In this document: positions 22,905 through 30,596 of the stretch, one piece after another | How the letters are laid out: each line of letters opens with the position of its first letter | How positions within the stretch are numbered: position 1 is the stretch's first letter | NCBI RefSeq assembly: GCF_024055635.1 | Contig: NZ_JAMXMB010000040.1 | Location: forward strand, 268,235-332,234 | Direction of reading: 5' to 3' | Origin: Microbacterium yannicii | GTDB lineage: Bacteria; Actinomycetota; Actinomycetes; Actinomycetales; Microbacteriaceae | DNA length: 64,000 bases | Made by a program: the position numbers and the translations under genes | The notes under the pieces: model-generated | Told to the model about the DNA's origin: nothing | Database searches by the model: none | What the model saw: only the letters and a program-made list of their open reading frames with translations

Positions 22905-23573
22905 GGGGCCGGCGGCGAAGGGGCCGTCGAGCACCGCCCACTGCAGCAGCATGATGGTCTTCGCGTCCTGGATCCGGCCATCGCGCACCATCGCCAGCGC
23001 CTCGTCGATCCCGATCTCGAGCAGCTCGATGTGCTCGCCCTCCTCCTGGAGGCCGCCCCGGTCGCCGGTGCGCGTCGAGCCGTCGTAGCGGGCGGCGAAG
23101 AAGTGCAGCCGCTCGGTGACCGAGCCGGGGCTCATGTAGACGTCCCAGACGTGCTCGAGCTCGCCCACCTCGACGCCCGTCTCCTCGGCCGCCTCCCTCC
23201 GGATCGCCGTCGCCGGATCGTCGTCGTCGAGAAGCCCCGCCGCCGTCTCGATGAGCATGCCGTCCGGATGGTCGTTGACGTAGACGGGATAGCGGAACTG
23301 GCGCGTCAGGAGCACCGTTCGCCGCTCGGGGTCGTACAGCAGCACCGTGGCGCCGTTGCCGCGGTCGTAGGTCTCCCGCTGCTGCGTCTCCCACCGGCCG
23401 GACGGGTCGCGATACTCCAGAGTGGTCCGCCGCAGCACGTGCCACGCGGCGGCCAGCACCTCGACATCCGTCACGCGGACGTCCGGGTTGCGCTGCAGGT
23501 CGCGTCCGGTCCGATCGAGGCCGGTGCGGCCGCGGTGGTCGGGGACGTCGATTCCGGGCCGCGGTTCAGGCAT
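22902..23573 (-). CDS. nudK: NUDIX hydrolase, GDP-mannose pyrophosphatase (NudK) type
   Basis: A 223-residue cytoplasmic NUDIX pyrophosphatase. The Nudix box reads AAGLLDDDDPATAIRREAAE, then ETGVE. This is one residue shorter than the ADP-ribose pyrophosphatase box, like E. coli NudK. Further NudK marks are YMSPGSVTERLHFF and the C-terminal IQDAKTIMLLQW. The enzyme should cleave GDP-mannose or similar nucleotide sugars. A TACGCT box six bases before the ATG indicates a leaderless transcript divergent from pta. Its stop codon falls in the edge of an 18-bp tandem array. Confidence 0.82.
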   Translation of the reverse strand: MPEPRPGIDVPDHRGRTGLDRTGRDLQRNPDVRVTDVEVLAAAWHVLRRTTLEYRDPSGRWETQQRETYDRGNGATVLLYDPERRTVLLTRQFRYPVYVNDHPDGMLIETAAGLLDDDDPATAIRREAAEETGVEVGELEHVWDVYMSPGSVTERLHFFAARYDGSTRTGDRGGLQEEGEHIELLEIGIDEALAMVRDGRIQDAKTIMLLQWAVLDGPFAAGP

Positions 23574-23579
23574 GCCTCG

Positions 23580-23585
23580 AGCGTA
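23580..23585 (-). promoter_or_regulatory. -10 box of nudK (leaderless type)
   Basis: Minus-strand TACGCT, six bases, then the ATG at 23573; divergent from the pta promoter 56 bases away. Confidence 0.5.
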
Positions 23586-23640
23586 ATCGGGCTGCGCCGT
23601 GGTCCGGCTCGAGGCCTGCCGCGGCATCCGACTCCGCCCG

Positions 23641-23646
23641 TAGGCT
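23641..23646 (+). promoter_or_regulatory. -10 box of pta (leaderless type)
   Basis: TAGGCT, then GGGGTC, then the GTG at 23653. The string TAGGCTGGG also precedes dnaX and holB. Confidence 0.55.
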
Positions 23647-23652
23647 GGGGTC

Positions 23653-25797
23653 GTGGCCCAGAGCATCTACATCACGTCGGCCGAAGGCCACTCCGGAAAG
23701 TCGACCGTCGCGCTCGGCGTGCTGGATGCGCTGAGCCACGCGACGGCGCGCGTCGGGGTTTTCCGGGCGATCGCGCGGTCGACCGTCGAGCGGGACTACG
23801 TGCTCGAGATGCTGCTCGACCACGACGGCGTCGACCTGCCGTACGACGACTGCATCGGGGTCACGTATGACGACGTGCGGACGGATCCGGATGCCGCGCT
23901 CGCGACGATCGTCGAGCGCTACAAGGCCGTCGAGGCCCAGTGCGACGCCGTCGTCATCGTGGGCAGCGACTACACGGACGTCGGCAGCCCGGCGGAGCTC
24001 GCCTATAACGCGCGCATCGCGGCGAACCTCGGCGCGCCGGTGCTCCTCGTGCTGGGCGGCCGTTCGGCGCAGAACCAGACGCAGCCCGAGCAGCTCGGCT
24101 CGTCCCTCGCCCGCACCGCCGCGGAGATGGGCCAGATCGCCGATCTCGCGCTGGCGGAGCTGCGCCACGGCCGGGCCAAGCTGTTCGCCGTGGTCGCCAA
24201 CCGCGCCGAAGCAGGCAGCGCCGCCGAGACCATCGCCGCGATCCGCCGGTCCGTCCAGGCGCACCTCGGTGAGCCCACCCTTCCGGCCTCGCCGGTGCCG
24301 GTGTGGGCCATCCCCGAGGATCGCCACCTGGTCGCGCCGTCGATCCGCGGGATCATGCGCTCGGTCGACGGCGAGCTGCTCGCGGGCGACCCCGACCTGC
24401 TCACCCGGGAAGCGCTGGCGGTCGTCGTCGCCGGCATGTCGATGGTGAACGTGCTGCCCCGACTTCTCGACGGCGCCGTCGTCGTCATCCCGGCCGACCG
24501 CTCCGAGGTGCTGCTGGCGACACTGCTCGCCCACGCGTCAGGCACCTTCCCCTCGATCTCGGGGGTCGTGCTCAACGGCGGCTTCGAGCTGCCCGAGCCG
24601 GTGACCCGGCTGATCGACGGGCTCGGATCCACGCTGCCCATCATCACCACCGACCTGGGGACCTACGAGACCGCCGCCCGCATCATGGGCACCCGCGGAC
24701 GCCTTGCCGCCGACTCGCAGCGCCGCTACGACACCGCCCTGGCGCTCTTCGAGCAGAGCGTCGACACCGACGAGCTGCTCGTGTCCTTCGGCCTGGCCCG
24801 CGCGACCGTCGTGACACCGCTCATGTTCGAGTTCCAGCTCATCGAGCGGGCTCGGGCCCAGCGCAAGCGCATCGTGCTTCCCGAGGGCGACGACGACCGC
24901 GTGCTGCGGGCCGCCGCGACGGTGCTCAAGCGCGGCATCGCCGAGCTGGTGATCCTCGGCGAGCCGTTCGAGGTGAGGGCGCGGGCGATCGAGCTCGGCA
25001 TCGACATCCAGGGCGCGGAGGTGCTGTCGCCCCTCGACGCGGTGCACGTGCACAGGTTCGCCGAGGAGTACGCGCGGCTGCGCGCGCACAAGGGCGTCAC
25101 CGTCGGGCAGGCGGCCGACACGGTCACCGACGTCTCGTACTTCGGGACGATGATGGTGCACCTCGGCCTCGCCGACGGCATGGTGTCGGGTGCGGCTCAC
25201 ACCACCGCGCACACGATCCGCCCCGCGTTCGAGATCATCAAGACCAGTCCCGGCGTCTCGGTCGTCTCGAGTGTCTTCCTGATGGCGCTCGCCGACCGCG
25301 TGCTCGTCTACGGCGACTGCGCCGTCATCCCCGATCCCACCAGCGAGCAGCTGGCCGACATCGCCATCTCGTCGGCGGCGACCGCCGCGCAGTTCGGCAT
25401 CGATCCTCGCGTGGCGATGCTCTCGTACTCGACGGGCGAGTCGGGGTCGGGTGCCGATGTCGAGAAGGTGCGGGATGCCACGGCCCTCGTCCGCTCGCGG
25501 GCACCGGGGCTGCTCGTGGAGGGGCCGATCCAGTACGACGCGGCGGCCGACGCCGCCGTGGCTGCCGCGAAGATGCCCGGGTCGGAGGTCGCCGGGCGGG
25601 CGACCGTGTTCGTCTTCCCCGACCTCAACACCGGCAACAACACCTACAAGGCCGTGCAGCGCTCCGCCGGCGCCGTGGCGATCGGGCCGGTGCTGCAGGG
25701 GCTCAACAAGCCGATCAACGACCTGTCGCGCGGCGCACTCGTGGACGACATCATCAACACCATCGCGATCACCGCGATCCAGGCGCAGGAGGCGTGA
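23653..25797 (+). CDS. pta: Phosphate acetyltransferase
   Basis: Converts acetyl-CoA and phosphate to acetyl phosphate, the first step of the acetate pathway completed by ackA. This is the long 714-residue form. An N-terminal BioD-like P-loop domain carries GHSGKST at about 11-17. A middle DRTGG domain follows, and the catalytic PTA domain begins near 390 (RIVLPEGDDDRVLRAA) and ends with FPDLNTGNNTYKAVQRSAGA. The GTG start sits six bases after a -10-like TAGGCT. ackA follows after 115 bases that contain a palindromic repeat. Confidence 0.96.
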   Translation: MAQSIYITSAEGHSGKSTVALGVLDALSHATARVGVFRAIARSTVERDYVLEMLLDHDGVDLPYDDCIGVTYDDVRTDPDAALATIVERYKAVEAQCDAVVIVGSDYTDVGSPAELAYNARIAANLGAPVLLVLGGRSAQNQTQPEQLGSSLARTAAEMGQIADLALAELRHGRAKLFAVVANRAEAGSAAETIAAIRRSVQAHLGEPTLPASPVPVWAIPEDRHLVAPSIRGIMRSVDGELLAGDPDLLTREALAVVVAGMSMVNVLPRLLDGAVVVIPADRSEVLLATLLAHASGTFPSISGVVLNGGFELPEPVTRLIDGLGSTLPIITTDLGTYETAARIMGTRGRLAADSQRRYDTALALFEQSVDTDELLVSFGLARATVVTPLMFEFQLIERARAQRKRIVLPEGDDDRVLRAAATVLKRGIAELVILGEPFEVRARAIELGIDIQGAEVLSPLDAVHVHRFAEEYARLRAHKGVTVGQAADTVTDVSYFGTMMVHLGLADGMVSGAAHTTAHTIRPAFEIIKTSPGVSVVSSVFLMALADRVLVYGDCAVIPDPTSEQLADIAISSAATAAQFGIDPRVAMLSYSTGESGSGADVEKVRDATALVRSRAPGLLVEGPIQYDAAADAAVAAAKMPGSEVAGRATVFVFPDLNTGNNTYKAVQRSAGAVAIGPVLQGLNKPINDLSRGALVDDIINTIAITAIQAQEA

Positions 25798-25806
25798 TGC
25801 CACTCT

Positions 25807-25893
25807 CGGTCGTCGAGCGCGCGAAGCGAGGCGAAGCGCGGCAGCGTCTCGAGCACGTTTCGTCTCGCTCGTTCCTCGCTCGCTCGATGACCG
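25807..25893. repeat. REP/BIME-like imperfect palindrome between pta and ackA
   Basis: CGGTCGTCGAGCG at 25807-25819 matches the complement of CGCTCGATGACCG at 25881-25893 at 12 of 13 positions. The interior is rich in GCGAAGCG and TCGCTCG blocks. It fits the intergenic repeat seen widely in Microbacteriaceae (GTCGAGCGAGCG near ACGAAACG); the transcript could fold into a long hairpin between the two genes. Confidence 0.65.
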
Positions 25894-25912
25894 GAATCGG
25901 GGCGTGACCCGC

Positions 25913-27148
25913 ATGACCCCTGTGCTCGTCATCAACAGCGGTTCGTCGTCGTTCAAGTACCAGCTGCTCGACATGGACACCGAGCGCACCCTCGCCTCGG
26001 GACTCGTCGAGCGCATCGGCGAGCCGGTCGGTGTCGCCCGCCACACCGTGCACGCGGCGGCGCTCGCCGCGGCGGACGGACCGGCTCCCGCCGTGCTCGA
26101 CGCCACGCGCACGCGCGAGCTTCCGATCCCCGACCACACCGCGGGCTTCGCCGTCATGCTCGACGCGTTCGCCGCGCACGGTCCGTCGCTGGCCGAGACG
26201 CCGCCCGTCGCGGTCGGCCACCGGGTGGTCCACGGCGGTGCCCGGTTCTTCGAGCCCACGCTCGTCACCCCGCTCGTCGAGATCAACATCGACGAGCTCT
26301 CGCTGCTCGCCCCGCTGCACAATCCGGCGAACCTCGCCGGGATCGTGGCCGCCCGCGCCGCGTTCCCCGAGGTGCCGCACGTCGCCGTCTTCGACACCGC
26401 CTTCCACCAGACCCTGTCTCCGGCGGCGTACACCTACGCGATCGACGCCGAGGTCGCGGCATCCCACCGCATCCGCCGGTACGGGTTCCACGGCACGTCG
26501 CACAAATTCGTCAGCGAGGCGGCCGCGGCCTTTCTCGGCCGCCCCCTCGGCGAACTGAAGCAGATCGTCTTCCATCTCGGCAACGGCGCATCGGTCACCG
26601 CGATCGACGGTGGCCGGTCTATCGACACGTCGATGGGCTTCACGCCGCTCGAGGGCCTGGTCATGGGCACGCGGTCGGGCGACATCGATCCGGCGGTGCT
26701 CTTCCAGCTCCAGCGACGCGCCGGCATGAGCGTCGACGATCTCGACGACCTTCTGAACAAGCGCAGCGGACTGCTCGGACTCGCCGGCTCGAACGACCTC
26801 CGCGACATCCGATCGGCGATCGAGCGGGGCGAGCCGCGAGCGATCCTCGCCTTCGAGGTGTACGTCCACCGGCTGCGCGCCTACGCCGGCGCCTACCTCG
26901 CTCAGCTCGGCGGCGCCGACGTCATCTCCTTCACCGCCGGCGTCGGCGAGAACGCTCCGGGTGTGCGTGCGGGGGCGCTCGAGACGCTCGGATTCGCGGG
27001 CGTCGAGATCGATCACGCGCGCAACGAGAGTGCCGAGCGAGGCATCCGGATCATCTCGACGGATGCCTCGGCCGTGACGGTGCTCGTCGTCCCGACCGAT
27101 GAGGAGCTCGAGATCGCGCGCCAGACCCTGAGCGTCGCGCGCCCGTAA
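25913..27148 (+). CDS. ackA: Acetate kinase
   Basis: Interconverts acetyl phosphate plus ADP and acetate plus ATP; 411 residues. Motifs: VLVINSGSSSFKYQLLD at the N-terminus, GFHGTSHKFV, HLGNGASVTAI, TRSGDIDPAVLF and FTAGVGENAPGVR. The start ATG 25913 gives the usual N-terminus; an in-frame GTG at 25904 is an alternative. It lies downstream of pta on the same strand. Confidence 0.96.
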   Translation: MTPVLVINSGSSSFKYQLLDMDTERTLASGLVERIGEPVGVARHTVHAAALAAADGPAPAVLDATRTRELPIPDHTAGFAVMLDAFAAHGPSLAETPPVAVGHRVVHGGARFFEPTLVTPLVEINIDELSLLAPLHNPANLAGIVAARAAFPEVPHVAVFDTAFHQTLSPAAYTYAIDAEVAASHRIRRYGFHGTSHKFVSEAAAAFLGRPLGELKQIVFHLGNGASVTAIDGGRSIDTSMGFTPLEGLVMGTRSGDIDPAVLFQLQRRAGMSVDDLDDLLNKRSGLLGLAGSNDLRDIRSAIERGEPRAILAFEVYVHRLRAYAGAYLAQLGGADVISFTAGVGENAPGVRAGALETLGFAGVEIDHARNESAERGIRIISTDASAVTVLVVPTDEELEIARQTLSVARP

Positions 27149-27287
27149 CCTCAGCGGGGTGTCGAGCGGGCGCCGGACCGCATTACGCTTGCTGGACGGC
27201 ACGCTCGCCCAAACGCCTCGCTGAGAAGGCACCGCCGAAAGGCGCCAGGGAGTGCCGAGCACACCCGCACCCGCTCCCGGAGGTTCT

Positions 27288-28019
27288 GTGGCCCACGACG
27301 CCCTGCCCGATCTGACCGCGTTCGACGCCGTGCTCTTCGATCTGGACGGCGTCCTGACGCCGACGGCCGAGGTGCACATGCATGCGTGGCAGAGCATGTT
27401 CGAGGAGCTCTTCGCCGCGTGGGACATCACGCCGCCGTACACCGAGCGCGACTACTTCGACCACCTCGACGGCAAGAAGCGCTACGACGGCGTGGCGAGC
27501 CTGCTCCGCTCGCGCGATGTGGAGGTGCCCTGGGGCGACCCGTCCGACCCCCCGTCGGCCGACACGGTCTGCGGCATCGGCAACCGCAAGAACGCCGTCT
27601 TCGAGAGGGTGCTGCGTGCCGAGGGCATCGCGGCGTACCCCGGATCGCTGCGCCTGCTGGACGTCCTCGCCGCCGCAGGCACACCCGTCGCGGTGGTGTC
27701 GAGCTCCAAGAACGCGGAGGAGGTGCTGGCGGCAGCCGGCATCCGGGACCGCTTCCCTGTCGTGATGGACGGCGTCATCGCCGAACGCGACCACCTCGCC
27801 TCGAAGCCGGCACCGGATGTCTTCGTCGAGGCGGCACGGATGCTGGAGGCCGATCCCGCGCGCTGCGCCGCGGTGGAGGACGCCATCAGCGGTGTGCGCT
27901 CGGCGGCCGCGGGCGGCTTCGGACTCGTCGTCGGCGTGGACCGCGGCGTCGGAGTGCAGGATCTCATCGACGCCGGCGCCCACATCGTGGTTCAGGACCT
28001 GGAGGAATTCGTACGATGA
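27288..28019 (+). CDS. pgmB: Beta-phosphoglucomutase family HAD hydrolase
   Basis: Should convert beta-glucose-1-phosphate to glucose-6-phosphate. The HAD motifs are FDLDGVLTPT (first Asp nucleophile), VVSSSKNAEEVL (motif II Ser), KPAPDVF (motif III Lys) and EDAISGVRSA (motif IV). About 243 residues from GTG 27288, which has CGGAGG five bases upstream; a start at 27252 is also open. Its stop overlaps the ATG of the GH65 gene (ATGA), so the mutase is coupled to the enzyme that makes its substrate. Confidence 0.88.
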   Translation: MAHDALPDLTAFDAVLFDLDGVLTPTAEVHMHAWQSMFEELFAAWDITPPYTERDYFDHLDGKKRYDGVASLLRSRDVEVPWGDPSDPPSADTVCGIGNRKNAVFERVLRAEGIAAYPGSLRLLDVLAAAGTPVAVVSSSKNAEEVLAAAGIRDRFPVVMDGVIAERDHLASKPAPDVFVEAARMLEADPARCAAVEDAISGVRSAAAGGFGLVVGVDRGVGVQDLIDAGAHIVVQDLEEFVR

Positions 28020-30541
28020 TCGACCGCGACCGCTTCCCCGTCGACGAATGGCGGCTGATCGAGTCGTCGTACGACCTCGACGACGCCGGCGTCACCGAGA
28101 CGCTCTTCGCCGTCGGAAACGGCTATCTCGGCCTGCGCGGCAACCACCCGGAAGGGCGGTTCGCTCACGAGCAGGGCACGTTCATCAACGGGTTCCATGA
28201 GACGTTCCCCATCCGCCACGCCGAGCAGGCGTACGGGTTCGCCGAGGTGGGGCAGGCGATCGTCAACGCGCCCGACGCGAAGGTGATGCGCGTCTACGTG
28301 GACGACGAGCCGCTGTCGCTCGACGTGGCCGACGTCCGCGAGTACGAGCGGGTGCTCGACATGCGCGACGGCGTCCTCCGCCGGCACGTGCGGTGGACCA
28401 CGCCGTCGGGCAAGGACGTCAAGATCGACATGGAGCGGCTGGTGTCGTTCGAGGAGAAGCACCTCGCGCTGATCAGCATCGAGGTCACGGTGCTCAACGC
28501 CGATGCTCCCGTCACGGTCACCTGCCAGATCATCAACCGACAGGACGGCGAGGACGTCTACGGCGGAACCCCCACGGCACCGCGGAAGGCGGGATTCGAC
28601 CCGCGCAAGACCGAGAAGCTGAACGAGCGCGTGCTGCAGCCGCAGGAGTACTGGCAGGACAAGCTGCGCTCGGCGCTGTCGTACCGCGCCACCGACTCGG
28701 GAATGACCGTCGCCGTCGTCGCCGACCACCTGGTCGACACCGAGAACGAGTACAGCTCCCGCACCCTCATCGAGCCCGACATCGCCAAGAACGTGTTCCG
28801 CGTGCAGGCCAAGGCGGGTGTGCCGGTGCGCATCACGAAGCTCGTGAGCTACCACACCTCGCGTGGCGTGCCCGCGCGCGAGCTCGTCGACCGGTGCCGT
28901 CGCACGCTCGATCGCGCGCTCGCGGTGGGCGTGGACGCGATCCGGGACGATCAGCGCACCTGGCTGGACGGCTTCTGGGAGCGCTCGGACGTGCGCATCG
29001 GCGGGCACCCGGACCTGCAGCAGGCCACGCGCTGGTGCCTGTTCCAGCTCGCACAGGCCACGGCCCGCGCCGACGGCCAGGGCGTGCCGGCGAAGGGCGT
29101 CACCGGCTCGGGGTACTCCGGGCACTACTTCTGGGACACCGAGATCTACGTCCTCCCGTTCCTGGCCTATACGACGCCGCTCTGGGCGCGCAACGCGCTG
29201 CGCATGCGCTACCTCATGCTGCCGGCCGCTCGCCGCCGCGCGTTCCAGCTGAACGAGGCCGGTGCGCTCTTCCCGTGGCGCACGATCAACGGCGAAGAGG
29301 CATCCGCCTACTACGCCGCCGGCACGGCGCAGTACCACATCAACGCCGACGTCAGCTATGCGATGGCGAAGTATGTGCGCGCGACCGGCGATGACGAGTT
29401 CCTCTACCGCGAGGGCGTCGACATCGCCGTGGAGACCGCACGACTATGGGCGACCCTCGGCTTCTGGCGCTCGAACGACGGGGTGGTCGACGGCGAGGGC
29501 GACACGTTCCACATCCACGGCGTCACCGGGCCGGACGAGTACACCACCGTCGTCAACGACAACCTCTTCACCAACGTGATGGCCCGCTTCAACCTGCGCT
29601 TCGCCGCGCGCACGGTGCGCGAGATGGCCGAGGTCGACGGCGAGGTCTATCGCCAGATGGTCGACCGTCTCGCGCTGGAGCCCGGTGAGCCCGAGGCCTG
29701 GGAGCGAGCCGCGGAGGCCATGCACATCCCGTTCAGCCCGGGTCTCGGCATCCATCCGCAGGATCACGTGTTCCTGGAGCGCGAGATCTGGGACCTGGAG
29801 AACACGCCGCCCGACAAGCGGCCGCTGCTGCTGCACTTCCACCCGTTGGTGATCTACCGCTACCAGGTGCTCAAGCAGGCAGATGTCGTGCTGGCCCTGT
29901 TCCTGCAGGGCAACCACTTCTCGGATGAGGACAAGCTCGCCGACTTCGAGTACTACGACCCGCTGACCACGGGCGACTCGACGCTGTCGGCGGTCGTGCA
30001 GGCGATCCTCGCGGCGGAGGTCGGCTACCAGGACCTGGCGCTCGAGTACTTCAGGGAGTCGATCTTCGTCGACCTCGGCGACCTGCACCACAACGCCGCC
30101 GACGGCGTGCACGTGGCATCCGCCGGCGGCGTGTGGACGGCACTCGTCTCGGGCTTCGGCGGCATGCGCGACCACTTCGGCGAGCTGTCGTTCGATCCGC
30201 GTCTGCCCGCTGCGTGGCCCTCGCTCGAATTCGTCCTCCACTGGCACGGCACCCGACTCGTGGTCACCGTGACCCGCGACGAGCTGCGGGTGAGCGCCAC
30301 CGACGGCGACCCCGTCGGCTTCAGCGTGCGGGGCGTCGGCTACGTCGTCGGTCCCGGCGAGGAGGTCGTCGCGCGCCTGGATGGGCAGGGTCCCGTCATC
30401 GCGGGCCGACCGTCGCTGCGCGAGCTGGGCGACGCCCGCCGCGAGGACGGCTCGCTGCTGTCGGCCTCCGTGCCCACCGTCACCTCGACGATTCCCATCA
30501 TCGTGGGCGCGGCCGATGTCGAGCACGGCGCCGACGCGTGA
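28016..30541 (+). CDS. Glycoside hydrolase family 65 disaccharide phosphorylase
   Basis: An 841-residue cytoplasmic phosphorylase of the maltose/trehalose/kojibiose type, releasing beta-glucose-1-phosphate. The N-terminal beta-sandwich opens with LFAVGNGYLGLRGNH. The catalytic (alpha/alpha)6 barrel has FWDTEIYVLPFLAY and the general acid Glu in HGVTGPDEYTTVVND. The phosphate-site region TGDSTLSAVVQAI and a small C-terminal domain follow. Maltose, trehalose, nigerose or kojibiose cannot be separated by eye. Translational coupling to pgmB supports phosphorolysis rather than hydrolysis. Confidence 0.92.
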   Translation: MIDRDRFPVDEWRLIESSYDLDDAGVTETLFAVGNGYLGLRGNHPEGRFAHEQGTFINGFHETFPIRHAEQAYGFAEVGQAIVNAPDAKVMRVYVDDEPLSLDVADVREYERVLDMRDGVLRRHVRWTTPSGKDVKIDMERLVSFEEKHLALISIEVTVLNADAPVTVTCQIINRQDGEDVYGGTPTAPRKAGFDPRKTEKLNERVLQPQEYWQDKLRSALSYRATDSGMTVAVVADHLVDTENEYSSRTLIEPDIAKNVFRVQAKAGVPVRITKLVSYHTSRGVPARELVDRCRRTLDRALAVGVDAIRDDQRTWLDGFWERSDVRIGGHPDLQQATRWCLFQLAQATARADGQGVPAKGVTGSGYSGHYFWDTEIYVLPFLAYTTPLWARNALRMRYLMLPAARRRAFQLNEAGALFPWRTINGEEASAYYAAGTAQYHINADVSYAMAKYVRATGDDEFLYREGVDIAVETARLWATLGFWRSNDGVVDGEGDTFHIHGVTGPDEYTTVVNDNLFTNVMARFNLRFAARTVREMAEVDGEVYRQMVDRLALEPGEPEAWERAAEAMHIPFSPGLGIHPQDHVFLEREIWDLENTPPDKRPLLLHFHPLVIYRYQVLKQADVVLALFLQGNHFSDEDKLADFEYYDPLTTGDSTLSAVVQAILAAEVGYQDLALEYFRESIFVDLGDLHHNAADGVHVASAGGVWTALVSGFGGMRDHFGELSFDPRLPAAWPSLEFVLHWHGTRLVVTVTRDELRVSATDGDPVGFSVRGVGYVVGPGEEVVARLDGQGPVIAGRPSLRELGDARREDGSLLSASVPTVTSTIPIIVGAADVEHGADA

Positions 30542-30584
30542 CCGAGGGCGCCCGGCGACCCGGCGCGATGTCGGCGCCACGCCG

Positions 30585-30590
30585 TAGGCT
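30585..30590 (+). promoter_or_regulatory. -10 box of dnaX (leaderless type)
   Basis: TAGGCT, then GGGGGA, then the GTG at 30597; same string as before pta. Confidence 0.55.
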
Positions 30591-30596
30591 GGGGGA

